Positions 34,832 to 46,900 of a stretch of 64,000 bases of DNA are shown here, one piece after another. The position numbers and the translations under genes are program-made. Position 1 is the stretch's first letter, and each line of letters opens with the position of its first letter. The notes under the pieces were generated by a model. That model saw only the letters and a list, made by a program, of their open reading frames with translations, searched no databases and was not told the DNA's origin. The DNA comes from Bradysia coprophila (lineage: Eukaryota > Arthropoda > Insecta > Diptera > Sciaridae), in contig NC_050735.1 of the NCBI RefSeq assembly GCF_014529535.1, forward strand, positions 8,939,739 through 9,003,738, read 5' to 3'.

Positions 34832-36278
34832 TCACTGTACTTCAGAATTGATTAAAATCATTCCAACAGAGTAAGTTCTTTTCAAGGCCTGAAACAGTTT
34901 ACATTTGATCTAATTAAATGCTCAGAAGAGTGTTAGACTAAGCTTACAGCAATGTACGTTTTCACGTTCAACGACTCAAAACCACCAATCGTGAGTAAAT
35001 GTGGTTTCTGAGCATTCAAAACCATAAAATTAACTTTTTGTTGCTCTGCTACCGGGAGATATACCAGGGTAATGTCGCAGATTGCATTGTACATTTTGTC
35101 ATTCTAGGAATATAAGAAAAATAATCGATTTTTGTCTGCGTCAATATTACAGTTTAGGCGTGGTATACGGCGATTTCAAAAATAGTTCCCAGTAGACTGT
35201 ACTCGAACACTTGAAAGAACGCTGTTGCCATAAAGAAGTATGCTGGAAACCAATCCATCTGCAAGAAGCAATCGCATAAAACTCTGGAGCGTCAGTGGTA
35301 TTGGACTTACAATTAAAATAACGTAGAGAAGGACAATCATGATCGTATTTGCCATCGTAATCTGAACAAGACATATTTCATGGTATGCCAATTTCAAAGT
35401 TTTCGTAAAACTAAAATTGTAAGAGGAAATCATTAGTTGTAGTTCACTGGAACACTGAATCGTGTCCGTCCTAACTTCACAAAGTCCATGTGCATCAAAA
35501 TCAAATTCCTTAAGGATGCTCTAACATCTATGGTGTTTGTATTCCGTTCATTCTTTGCCACCAAAGAATTGAAGTCATCAACTTCATTCCGAAAAATTTG
35601 AGACAAGGTGTAAGACTGAAGCACCAAAACCATCAAGCCAAAATCAGTAGCCGCAGTGCCAATAACAAACACAAACATTATGTAAGCCTGAAACACTGCC
35701 AGACACATATATCCGGTAAGTTCTTTGTCATTCAACATAGGGATGTACGTGGGCAATATAGGTTCCACTTTTCCAATCAAGAGATAGGTAATTGATGGCT
35801 TCAGCACCGTTAAGATGGCGGTAACAATGAGAAACGAAATACCGCCTTTGAAAATGAAGACAATTATGTTGACCGCCTTCGTTAGCTCAGTTTTATTGTG
35901 ACTAGTATCCCTGTTTGATCTGTAGACTTTAAGATTAAAGTCGCACATGGCCTTCATCTCCTTATGGTTTTTTAGAAGGCTATGGAACTTAACAATTCCC
36001 TGCAATTAATTAACAATTCAGTCTGTAAGTTTATCAGATCTCTATGTCTTTACCTGACAACAGAATGCTAAGAAAGTGCAGCACATTAGTTTGTCATCGA
36101 ATGGATACGCGTAAATTGTCCAAACACAGCTCAGAAACAGAGCATATAGTGAAGAAATAAGACAATAGGCGGGTGGTGCAACCTTGAAGTCATCAACGAA
36201 AATATCCAATCCGCCGAGTTGAGCTAGCTGACGGAACCAATGGTACACGCAAGTATAGAATAGATCATCCGGTTCCAT
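34832..36278 (-). CDS. Odorant receptor (insect 7tm_6 family), complete
   Basis: Six exons on the minus strand: 36278-36054, 35999-35476, 35410-35311, 35258-35169, 35103-34948, 34888-34832. All junctions are GT-AG and in phase, giving 383 residues. Introns are 52-65 nt. Several hydrophobic helices alternate with loops. The C-terminal half carries the family signature: QVFEYSLLGTIFEIANDKMY across two exons, then LVYLPVAEQQKVNFMVLNAQ, PHLLTIGG and the final ALKRTYSVGMIL. Such receptors form ligand-gated cation channels with the Orco co-receptor in dendrites of olfactory neurons; the ligand cannot be deduced. The start gives a short N-terminus MEPDDLFYTCVYHWFRQL, plausible for the family. The third junction is set by frame (donor GTTAGG), which is a weak donor. 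A damaged relative lies about 4.7 kb away in divergent orientation. Confidence 0.88.
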
Positions 36279-37500
36279 TTTTTTTTTTTTCAAACTGAGA
36301 ACTAGAATTGACAATTACTATTTATTAGCTGATTAAGTCGAGTTTGAGTTTGGAAACAGGTTATTGATTTAAATTGTAGATGGATCTCGGAAAATTAACA
36401 CCGTCGTCTTCGTCGTTTGCGGAGTCTTTATTTTTGGCCATATTGTTAACACACAAAAGTGATTCATTTATCGTAGGGAGAAGATAGAAAATTCCAACGA
36501 GATCGAATTTTTTTAATATCTGCTTCATACGAAAGTTGACCATTACGTCGCAATTTACCCCCTGCGCAAATAATCAATTACATGCGGTGTGGACTGTTTT
36601 ATGTTAATTTTTTTCATTTTCTATAAATCTGAATCAGACATTATGTACAATACAATAAAAAATTCAAAAATATTATCTGATCCGAAGGCAAGAAAACACG
36701 AAGAACGAAATTTCGGAAATATAGCACACATACAAGTGCAAAAAATACGAATCACAAAAAACGAAGAGAAAAATGAAATTAAGAAATGCAGATTTTCAAT
36801 TATTTTCAAATATTTGTATATTTCGCGCGATTTCTCAAAACGTAAGTTACGTTACACAAACATCCATGTGATCTTTACGCATAAAGTTACTTTGACAATA
36901 CTTATCTACCCTATATTATATCGATGATCAAAACACGTTATCGATGCCTCGTGTGTTTCGAGCGGTTTCTTTAGTAATACTCAAGTATTGACAATTCAGG
37001 AGTGAAATAGTTATTTGTTCACTGAAGGAAATAAGTTCGAAACTTCTTTTTGCTACAATCTGGTCACTAGTCAGCCGATAACATAAAATTTTTCCATTTT
37101 TTTTCGAGGTAAATACAACGTTTTTCACAACGCAGGTGAGAAAATTGTAATTTTCTCCCCTTCGCCGAAAACCTATGTTGTGAAAAACGTTGTGTTTACA
37201 CTGGAGAAAAAGTTGGAAATTGCATTCTTCTCGTTGACCAAATAACTATTTCACATCAAACGCTCCAGACGTTTCAGCCGAGGTTATGATTATTTTTCCA
37301 CATGGAAAAACTGTAAAAAGGGACTCGTCAAAAGTAAAGGGACTCATAACGTCAAAAGAAGCAAAGTTGACGTTTCCGTGTTAGTGGTGTGTGTGATATA
37401 ATTTTTCAATGAATTTCGGGTCATAATTCCTCTAGAGGTAGATTACTCTATGTTTTTTCGTCTGCGTTGTGAAAGCGAGTCGTTAAACACGAAATATGTC
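36279..37500. other. Spacer upstream of the receptor; repeat copy at 37100-37260
   Basis: Bases 37100-37260 hold AATACAACGTTTTTCACAA and its inverse TTGTGAAAAACGTTGTGTTT around CAGGTGAGAAAATTGTAATT, a copy of the dispersed family. The minus frame at 36361-36543 has no homology I can name. Confidence 0.45.
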
Positions 37501-37507
37501 TATTACA

Positions 37508-37635
37508 AACGCAAATAGCTCTTTTTTCTTTTGATTAAAAGAAGACCTATCCTAACCTAACTTTTCACAGACGCAAATAGCTCTTTTTTCTTTTGATTAA
37601 AAGAAGACCTATCCTAACCTAACTTTTCACAGACT
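37508..37635. repeat. ~63-bp direct tandem duplication
   Basis: ACGCAAATAGCTCTTTTTTC ... CCTAACCTAACTTTTCACAG occurs twice in immediate succession with essentially no differences, indicating a recent duplication. No gene. Confidence 0.85.
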
Positions 37636-38534
37636 GAAAGGAGAACCTTCACTCCATTTTACTTAACATGCAAATTATTTTGTTAAACGACTCTAAATGA
37701 CACCACAAATAATAAATTTGGCCAATATAATCAATAAAAGCAATGTGAAAATCAGTGAAATTACTTTCTTCTAATAATAGCTTTGTTAATTTGTTACGTA
37801 TTGCCAGTCCGTTGCTTTCCAACGCAATGGAGAAACTGATCAGAGACTATATCGTTAAAACCAATGCTAAAATAGTCAGAACGCTTGTCTAATCGATTAG
37901 TTTACTTTGTTTCATGAAATTAATTAACATTTAATTGGTTTGGAAGGAAAGCTAAAGGAAATGCTTTCTTTAAAAATACATCGGCGACATGATGACGGGG
38001 TTTAATATGCTAGTTTGTTTAATTTATCAATTAGGCGGGAACATACCACATACCTCTTTTTATTTTTAAGAGATTTTTTAGTAGAGTGTACCCTGTACTC
38101 CTGTACATCACCAGTTTATAATAAAAAGTAGTTGGAATCAATCATACCAATTATATACCATTTTAACTGTGAAGAACCTTGCCAGTTTTTTTTTTAGATT
38201 TTTTTCTCCTCAGATTGATGGAAATATAGTGAAGCTCCTTCTAGTTACCCCTAGTCACCTGAAAAACGCTATAAAAAACATAAATAAATAGTCGAAAAAC
38301 CTTGATAGCATGATTGAGATCTCGAGTTATAGGATCAGGAGCAAGGCAATGTACCCAGAAATGATAAAATTTGAGGAACTTACCTCGAGGCTAAAGAAAA
38401 AAAATTACTCAAATCGACCAAGTGGGAGGGGTGATAAAGACCTTGGAATGGGTGAAAATTGGGCTACTCACACATAGAATGACTGGGGTGAATTTTCGGT
38501 GTTCGGCATGTGCGGTTTTTATCCGACATTTTTG

Positions 38535-38645
38535 AATTTTCAAATTTCGTCAAAGTCTCGAATTTCGTTGAATTTTCGAATTTCGTTAAATTTTCAATTC
38601 TCTTCAAATTATCAAATTTCGTCAAATTTTCGAATTTCGTCTTCC
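38535..38645. repeat. ~13-bp AATTTCGTCAAATTTTCG tandem array
   Basis: A run of TTTCAAATTTCGTC / TTTTCGAATTTCGTT variants. Both strands stay open across it, which explains the low-complexity frames. Sequence style is like the interiors of the CAGGG elements at 50.35 and 57.2 kb. Confidence 0.6.
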
Positions 38646-38819
38646 ACAACGAGTGATATTCCAACAAAAACCTGTACAACTTCTAAAATGAATGATATCG
38701 CTGAACTTCATGCAGAAAATCAGGTTAAAAAATTAGCGATCCACAATCGGCAGATAATTCTGACGATCTAAACAAATGGTACTGTTCCATGTTCCTGCTT
38801 TGGCAATGATAAACGACAT

Positions 38820-39080
38820 TTGACAGAATCCTACGTTTTATCGCCATACACAGAGAGGTGTGCACAATTGGGTCTACCCACGTTAATTCGACGTCGGATC
38901 AACACAACAGTTATGATTACAGATGATTACCCTCAGCGCTTCCACTTGCTCCTTCAGACATCCAAAATTCATACTGTTGGACATACTGTGAATATCGATC
39001 CGACATTATCCCGTGACCAATTTCGTTCGTTACTTCTGAAACTTCTGAGTGAACGCTTTGGTCAATGGATGGAGCTATAG
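38820..39080 (+). pseudogene. Possible reverse-transcriptase tail remnant
   Basis: The frame reads LSPYTERCAQLGLPTLIRRR near its start, which resembles the (L/P)PYxERCxxLGLxxLxxRR segment near the C-terminus of non-LTR reverse transcriptases. The rest (residues 27-86) does not match, so the fragment may be frameshifted or unrelated. No polymerase motifs are present. Confidence 0.3.
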
Positions 39081-40153
39081 CTCCATTGTCTTATTTTCTG
39101 AACGCTTATTTACCTATTTATTGACGATTTCCGAATGATAGGACCTTCCTTAATCTATTTTATTATTCATTTCTTTGACGACAATCTTTTAATAGACGTT
39201 AATATCATTTGACCTGTAATATTTTAATTGTATTCTTTTTGCTTTTAACTATGTTTTCTAAAACATACTAACATACATAAGCAAATTGAATTATCGCATA
39301 TAATATTCAACTTTGTCACATATATTATTCCTTCATATAATGATAATACAATATCAAATTATAATAACGTATAATAACGCATAATAATGTAATGGTCATA
39401 ATGGCTCTACGTACCGTCATCTATTGCCCTTTTAAATAAGTAATAATTTTGAATAATGTATTTGGCAACAAACAGCACACGATCGAAATTGATGACAGTG
39501 TGTGGAGCCTTTCACAAAATACGCACGCAGAAAATAACAGATTTCAGAACAAAGTATAGGCACACCGAAGGTAACGCAAACGCTTAGCGGATCACAAACT
39601 TTACGGAATCCGTAAACGGAAATTAATGTTGGAACTGTTTGGTTATATTGACGTCTTAAGTGTGCCTAAAATTTGAATTTTAAGTGAAGATTCGATGAAA
39701 AAGTGAACCGAAAAATTCATTTCAACGCTTCATATTGTATGAAAATGACGCTACGTTAGAAAAACCTCCGCACTTTTCATTTTGAATTTCGACCACACTT
39801 ACGGCGTGAATTGAGTTTCAGCACGTGTTGCAATCTAACATATTGAATTTGACTTGTGGCCAATGTTTAAAAAATTATATTCACTCGAAACTGCGGTCAC
39901 ATGATGGAATGTGGTGAATGTGAAAGCTCTAGATAAGAATTTCAAGTTGTAGTTCCAATATGACTTTCACTTCGGTGTAACTTCGGTGTTTATCGGCTAT
40001 TCTCATGATCAAGCGATGAAATACAGCATCTGTATTACAGATCCGCAAAAACACGAGGAACCTAAGTCTTGGGCAACGCAACGCAAGCTCACTGCATTTA
40101 AGGACGATCTCAATTGAATTCCACATTCCATAATAGAGTGATAAAGTTGTGAT

Positions 40154-40471
40154 TAAGCATCAACATCAACGCACTTTAAGCAAAAGTGCTATTAATGCCA
40201 GCTGCCAAATATAGTACTATTTTGTATGAAATTTTATCACCACTCTTTTCACAGTGTAAAATTTTGTATGGTGCACTGTCAAGTTTCAGTACCCTTACCC
40301 TATTCACACCTTTCTTACGCAAGTCTTTCTAACGCAGCGTCATTTTCATACAAGGAAGCGTTGAAATGTATTTTTCGGTTCACCTTTTTCATCGACTCGT
40401 TCACTGGAAATTTAAATTTTAGGCACACTTACGGCGCGAATTTAGAGTACCACTTTTGCCTTGAAGTGGGT
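40154..40471. mobile_element. MITE-like element with CAACGCACTTTAAGC ends (copy 3)
   Basis: Starts CAACGCACTTTAAGCAAAAG and ends CTTTTGCCTTGAAGTGGGTTG. Interior shares ATAGTACTATTTTGTATGAAA with the copy at 24.2 kb. Longer than copies 1 and 2. No coding capacity. Confidence 0.55.
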
Positions 40472-41008
40472 TGGGTACATGCATAGGAAATAATGGAAAT
40501 AATGGCGATCGACGTTACCTCGAAGTAGCGCTGCGTAAAAGAGCAGTCGAATCCAATATTTTGAATTTTTGAATGGGAAAACACATTCAAATTTCGATAC
40601 TTATCGCCGTTGTTTTTAAAGAATAAGAGCCAGATTTTGCTAGGTTTGCATCCTTTAATTAATTTTATCGATTAACATACTCATTTGAGCAGAACGCTTG
40701 TAAAAAGTATGATATTGATATACAAATGATATGTCAATCGATAATCCTGAACCATGTGTGTGGTATAAAAAATCGATAAATACGCAGACGTTCTTCTTGA
40801 ATATCACCTAAATGAATGTCTCACCCTGAAGAGAGTGCACCATTTATGAATAACCTTTGTCACTGCTTTTGATCTGTCTATGCATAATTTATTCAAGTTT
40901 TACTTTATAGCAGAGAGTTGGTCTCAAGTGCAGGGAAACGAATGAACGTTTTCAATACTTCATCAACCGTTTACCACTCCACACTCAACGTTCACAAGTA
41001 GTGCAACG

Positions 41009-42885
41009 ATGTATTCGACTCGAGTTCATCCAGTAATCGATCGAATGATTTCTTTATTTCGCTGTATCGGAATTTGGTTCGTAGAAGACACACCTACAGC
41101 TAGTCAATTCGGAATGAAGGCATTCTATTTCATCTATTACCTGTTATTTCCCATTTCATTTGCATGCACTTGGAGCAATTTCTAGTGAAACCATTGACGA
41201 AAGTACATATTTTCTTAGCGGAAGCAGCAATTATTGCCACCGTTCTGACTTTGAAAATTTGGATGTTGCTGTGGAAACAGATGCAAATTATGGAGTTCCT
41301 AGATCGAATTTGTGTCTTCTCAATTCGGCATGAAGAAGAGTTCGCTTTTTTCAATGAAACAGTGGAAAGATTTATCAAATTTATTGTTGCATTCGCATGC
41401 GGTACTGTCTTTGCTTCGTTGGGATGTTCATTTTTCCCATTTTTTGGCAGTAAAAAGTCTTTAATTGTGCACATTGCGTTTAAATTGGACTGGAAAAACA
41501 GTGAAATTGGATTTTGGGCTGCGTACATTTTCTTTACCACCGAGAATGTTTTAACGATTCTATCGATGGCGTATTCCGTTATCATTTGGTACTTGCTGTT
41601 GCATTGTTCTTTAAGGTATAAAGTTTTAGGCATGGAAATAAGAAAGATGGGACGAGCGAGTGAGAGAGGTGCTGTTAAAATGTCGAAGAAGGAACGACTT
41701 ACCATTTTTAATCAGGACTTGGGGGCGTCGATTAAAGCTCACCTTCATTTAAAAGAGTATGTACACGTAACGGACGTAACGTCAATAGTTAATTTTTTGT
41801 TTCCGAGGGGAGAAAATAGTAAATTCCAACTGAACTAGAGCTAAGCGAGTTGGATATTTCTATTTTTCACCAAGGCAAACACAACTTTTTCCATGTTTGC
41901 GTGGTGTGATGACCGTTATCTCTCTACGAAACTGAAACATCAATTCGCTATTATGATCACTAACGCCGTGTAGCTCTATGTTTACGTGACAGTTCGTTCA
42001 AACGATAGAAAAGAGAGGTAGTGCGATTACAGCCTAGGGCTGAATTCACAGTCGTCCGTTTAGCTCTCAACTTTCTAAACGGTGTTTGTATGATTCCATC
42101 ATAACAAAAACTGAATAATAGTAAGGAAAACGCCAGTTTTTTATGGCAATTTGAGTGGAGAAAATAAGGTTAAGCACACCGCACACATGACATAGTTATT
42201 TATTTAGCGAGGAATTTTCATTTATTCGGATGTTGTCACCCGAATCATCCGAGAAAATGAAATTTCGAACTTTCTTCCCGATGTTAACATTCTAATTAGT
42301 ACGACGTTTTTCACAACTCCCGAAGTTTCAGCTGGGGTGAGAAAATGATAATTTTTTCGCCTGTGTTGTAAAAATACTATTGGTCGCCCGTTGAACATTT
42401 TTCCTTTCTTTTTTCTAAAAGAACCGTTGACGAGTTATTGCTTGGCATTCGTACGATGATTAAAAACACCAATAACATTAAAATCAATAAAAATGTTTCG
42501 ACTTATTTCCAGGATGTCAGTGTTAACACTTTGGAACGCATCGTTCATGTGTACACGTTTTTCTACAACATTTCCGAGTTGTTTATGATAACTTACTTCG
42601 GCAACGAAATTATGTTGTCCAGTAGTCTGACATACAGTTTGTTTGAATCGGATTGGATCGATCAACCACACGCTACCAAGAAATGCATAATAGTTTACGG
42701 GGAATACTTGAAGTGTGCGCATGAGATGCTAATCGGTAAATTGTATCCACTAACTTTGGAAACATTTACTAGGGTATGTATTGCCGTTGTTGGTCTTTGT
42801 CAGTCTTGTCGATGTATCATTTTTATTGCAGATTTTAAACTCGGCCTACAGCCTGTTCAACATTTTAAAGAACACCAAACACTAA
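41009..42885 (+). pseudogene. Odorant receptor pseudogene, frameshifted and split by an insertion
   Basis: Recognisable 7tm_6 receptor pieces: 41009-41178 (starts MYSTRVHPVIDRM, a typical N-terminus with first helix), then the frame changes by one base inside AATTTC at about 41176-41180 and continues from 41164-frame to 41805 (VKPLTKVHIFLAEAA ... SIVNFLFP). A block of repeat DNA, about 41806-42423, interrupts transmembrane helix 5. The reading frame resumes at 42424-42450 (PLTSYCLAF), then intron 42451-42512, exon 42513-42773 (contains YFGNEIMLSSSLTYSLFESD and IGKLYPLTLETFTR), intron 42774-42831, final exon 42832-42885 (ILNSAYSLFNILKNTKH). The conserved C-terminal signature is intact while the front is broken, so the loss looks recent. 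A single-base sequencing error could explain the frameshift but not the insertion. Confidence 0.78.
41806..42423. mobile_element. ~618-bp repeat inserted in the receptor pseudogene
   Basis: Contains GCAAACACAACTTTTTCCA, GAAACATCAATTCGCTATTA, TGAGTGGAGAAAATAAGGTTAAGC, CACACCGCACACATGACA and GTTTCAGCTGGGGTGAGAAAAT. These modules recur at 6.7, 18.6, 34.3, 37.1 and 46.4 kb. A CCG triplet on both sides could be a 3-bp duplication but is too short to be sure. No reading frame. Confidence 0.55.
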
Positions 42886-43139
42886 AAGTAGTAGGAACTG
42901 ATGCACTGGCTGAGCGTTTCCATATATCCTGACACGAAAAATAGCTCAAGCTTTTCAGCAAAAACACTAATCAATAGAAATAGTGGTAGACTGTACGTTA
43001 GTCGTCACCATAGATTCTTTTAACAGTATCCCTATACGCCTAAGCACAATGTTACGGAGTAAATAGCCTCAATACAACCGATACATACTCTCCGATATTA
43101 TGGAGCGGCACCGAGATGTATGTATTATAAGGCTCGAAA

Positions 43140-43373
43140 CAGGTCAGGTTTACCTGAACTTGACCTGACAATACCTGAACCTGTTTCGACCTAAACCTGA
43201 TTCAATCAACTTTGACCTGACCTGATTTTACCTGAAACCTGATTAGAATGATCAGGTCTGACCTGACCTGAAGCCTGACAGGTTGACCTGAAAATTTGTA
43301 TGAAAAATTCAGGTCAACCTGAAATCTGACCTGACAGGTTTCATAAATTCAGGTTCAGGTCAGTTCAGGTTTC
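43140..43373. repeat. Dense array of AGGTCA / TGACCT motifs
   Basis: Ten exact AGGTCA hexamers in either orientation occur in 234 bp, in CAGGTCAACCTGA-like and TGACCTGACCTGA arrangements. Similar CAGGTTCAGGTCA motifs bracket the element at 61.2-62.8 kb, so this probably derives from the same kind of transposon end. Confidence 0.7.
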
Positions 43374-43961
43374 TTCATAAATGAAACTGAAGTTTCATGT
43401 CAGTCATTTTGTTGACAGCGGTCGACCTCGGTCGACCGATTCCGAGCCTTTGATGTATAGGCCGAATGCTTTCCTAAAGCAGTCTTAGTTGTAAAAACAT
43501 GTTGCTTAAGAGCAAGTAATTCTATTCATAAAAGTTAAATTTTTTATTGGTTTTAGAACAACAGCACTGCGCTACTAGCATGAACATAGAAAATATAAAA
43601 TAGCGGATTTCATACACAAAATCACCTCATGTGATGATTCTTGTCTGGCGGATCTGCGTAACCTCCCCAAAGTTTACTTAACTTAGAAGCTCTTGCGTGG
43701 GATATTTTTTTTGAAAGATTGATGTAACATGTGAAAGAAAATCCAACGTTTTTGCGGATGAATACGATGAGTTATCAGCTGGTAAGAGAGTTACACTTAA
43801 CTTAGAACACAAGAAATTTATACAATTTTCCAATATTTTAATTTTTTCTTATTTTGATACATTGCCTTTGTTTATAAAACATCAAATCTCAAATTGTAAT
43901 CCAGATTAGAAGAAGCGGTCATTTCCAATGACTGCTTATTTCATATATTTATCATAATACA

Positions 43962-46900
43962 TTAATTTGATGACTTGCTCATTTGAAAACCCTTGTACAG
44001 CACAATTGACCCCAAAGCAATGGCTAATGCTGATATTCCGGCTAAACACAATCTGGAAACAGTGACGTAGGTTGAAGATTTTTTTTCTATTTTGATTCAT
44101 TCAAATTATTAAGATATTTTGCTAAGTCACTTAGTAATAACAAAAAATACAAAAATTAAAAAATTTGCTTATCACTGATATTTGAGCATCAATTACATCA
44201 TGCTTGTTGACTAACATTTTGTCCGGATACATTGTATACCATACTTAAAACTGGCTACCGTATCATATTCGAAACTACAGTGGTTTTTCAACATATTTTA
44301 GCTATTTTCATCAAATATGAGTACTCATGCAGGTGGTTCATGCATGCACGCTCATCTGAATGAAAACATCCGAAACAAGTGGAGATCAGTTTTTCAAAAC
44401 CATCAAGCAACTACATACTTTATCACTTAATGGTCAAATTCTTTAACTGTATTTGAGTGCAGATTTACACTGGCAGATCCGCAGATGACATGCGTTGACA
44501 CCAGAGCCTATTATCTAGAAAACGTTTTCTAAAATTTTAAGCAAGAAAATTGTACAAATTGAAGAAAACGTTTTTGCAAAAAAAGGCTTTGGTTGACACT
44601 GTCGATGACATTATGACACTTTTCATACATAAATCCACTATACAGTGCGGAAAATCGACACACTAAGGGGCATAAATGACGTACGTCCCTTAATTTGGTC
44701 GGTTTAAGACTCCCCCCTCCCCCATCGTCACGCAAAAATGGTCAAATTTGAGCCGTCACGTTTTCTTGAGTCCCCCTCCCCCCAGACTGTGGATGTTTAT
44801 GAACGGTCCCTAACGTGTTTCTTTGGCTCGCATAACAAACGTCACACGAAAACTCGTATGTTTACAAGGGGAGTCACACTTCCTGGACTCACTGCACTAA
44901 ATAATTTAATGGGAATACCCACATTGCAGCTACCGCACTTCAATTTAGTCGATTTAGTCCATTTAACTCCAAAAGATTTAGTCCAAGAAGCGTCGGCACC
45001 CCTTGACTTTTTAACATTTCTAAATTGATTACTCTCGCAACGAATAATGATGGTTTTGTGGATTATATGCATGCAAATCGGAGACAGTAAACTTCGAGAC
45101 TGTAACTATGACAAGAATGTATTTTTTGTTGTATCCACACAGGACGTATTTTCTAGAATTTTTTTTAGAAAAACTATACAAATATTCTACATTGGATGGC
45201 AGTGAAACTTTGGCACGAATTTTCTTCAGCTGATCCACAAACAAAAGCACTCATATTTGTGTGTACGGGTGAAATGGTTCACACGCGCGTGATAGCATTA
45301 CGTCTATAAGGGAGGAGTTTTGTTTGTATGAGTGGACCAGCTGAAGCAAATTCATGCCTCATTGACGTCCACTGCAGAAATTTCCAAATGAAATTCTAAA
45401 ATTTTAGAAAATATTTTTCGAACTTAAGTTTAGAATGTAAAAAAAATCTAGAAAATAGACCTTGTTGCAGTGACGACCCAATGAATTCTAATTGTTTTAA
45501 ATATTGAAATGGATGTTACCGGAAACAGTTTGAACATTTTTTGTATTGAACTAATACTCTATCTAGCAACAACTCTCAGCTCTCTGTCAAATTCACACCT
45601 TATTTCTTTGTATTCTGACTACTCTGTAATTTACATGTAAATTCGAAATGCTACTTGATTCTTTTACCAGTTTAATAAAAGTAGTTTGTTTGCTAGAGAG
45701 AGAGTATTGATTGAACATTAGACGACATTTTAAACAAAAGTTGAATCAAATCTGATGACTGTTGGGCGATACGATTACCGTTTGTTAAATAAAAAATTAA
45801 ATTAGAATGAAGGCTACGTGATTTAGTTTACTTATATCTTATTTGTGACGGAAGGAGTATTTTTTAGTTAAGGCACACTATTGGTAAACACTTAAATAAG
45901 GTTAACACAAAAGTCTTGACGTTCATTCAAATGGAAGTTGGAAGTATACAGCTAACAGCTACTTTACAATATTATTTCACATAAACACAAACAGGGCTTG
46001 TTATAACCGAAATAGAATTAAAAATTTGAATTTCGAATATAATAAGCCCATGTTACAATCGGTTTACAACACACAGTACATTGATAAGATTGTCATAAAA
46101 ATATATGTCTGATTAAATCCGAATCGTATTCATTTCTCGGAGTGATGAATGAGGTCAAATCTACATTAGACCATCTAATCTATGGATTGCTTAACAATTT
46201 AATTAAAGACCCGAAAATACACACTAGAAATCGTTATTACTTACGTCATAAACGAGAAATTGTTTTTTATACACCTGCGAGGTTGGCAGTCTATGCTGAA
46301 GGCGGAAAGACTACTCTTACGAGCGTTCAATAGTGATTTGTTCACAAAGGTAAAATAAAAATTTGGAAATTTCATTTCGAGCGTTGCGAATGCCAACGTT
46401 TTTCACAACGAAGACTCCTAAAGTTTCAGCTGAGGTGAGAAAATTACTATTTTCTCGCCTGTGATGTGAAAAAAAAACAATTTCTCTCTTAACACGTATT
46501 ACATGCTGAAGAAATGGAGCGAAAATAATTGTCATTTTGGGCGCTCAAACATAACAAATAATCCGATTACGTTACAAACAAGCATCTAAGAACCTAGCCA
46601 AGCAAGTTTTAGAGTTAATTCATTAGTCGCCGAAACCAAGATCTATAAAAGCAAGCAATTAGTTTCAAACGAAGTGTTAACCGAAATTCTCATTTCACTG
46701 AAATGTCATGCAAAACTTACCCTTTATTAGATCCACTGTTCGAGTTCGATGATGCCGCTTTTTTGCTCACAGACTTTTCGGTCTTTTCCTCATCGACAAT
46801 ATCGCCCAAGTAATAGTTAGCCAATTGTTCTCTGAAATGATGAATGACACTCATTAATCAAACGGTTCCGATTCGCAAAGGTGTATCAAATCTTCGCTGG

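Noticed and set aside
36361-36543. 60-residue minus-strand frame upstream of the odorant receptor as an extra N-terminal exon
   Set aside because: It is not similar to receptor N-termini and the receptor already has a typical start at 36278.
41130-41705. 191-residue minus-strand frame
   Set aside because: Exact antisense shadow of the receptor pseudogene.
41164-41838. ATG at 41164 as the real start of the second odorant receptor
   Set aside because: The preceding frame from 41009 encodes a typical receptor N-terminus and first helix that would be lost, so a frameshift explains the data better.
44738-45028. 96-residue plus-strand frame in the Cyt-b5 intron
   Set aside because: No recognisable family; intron otherwise repeat filled.
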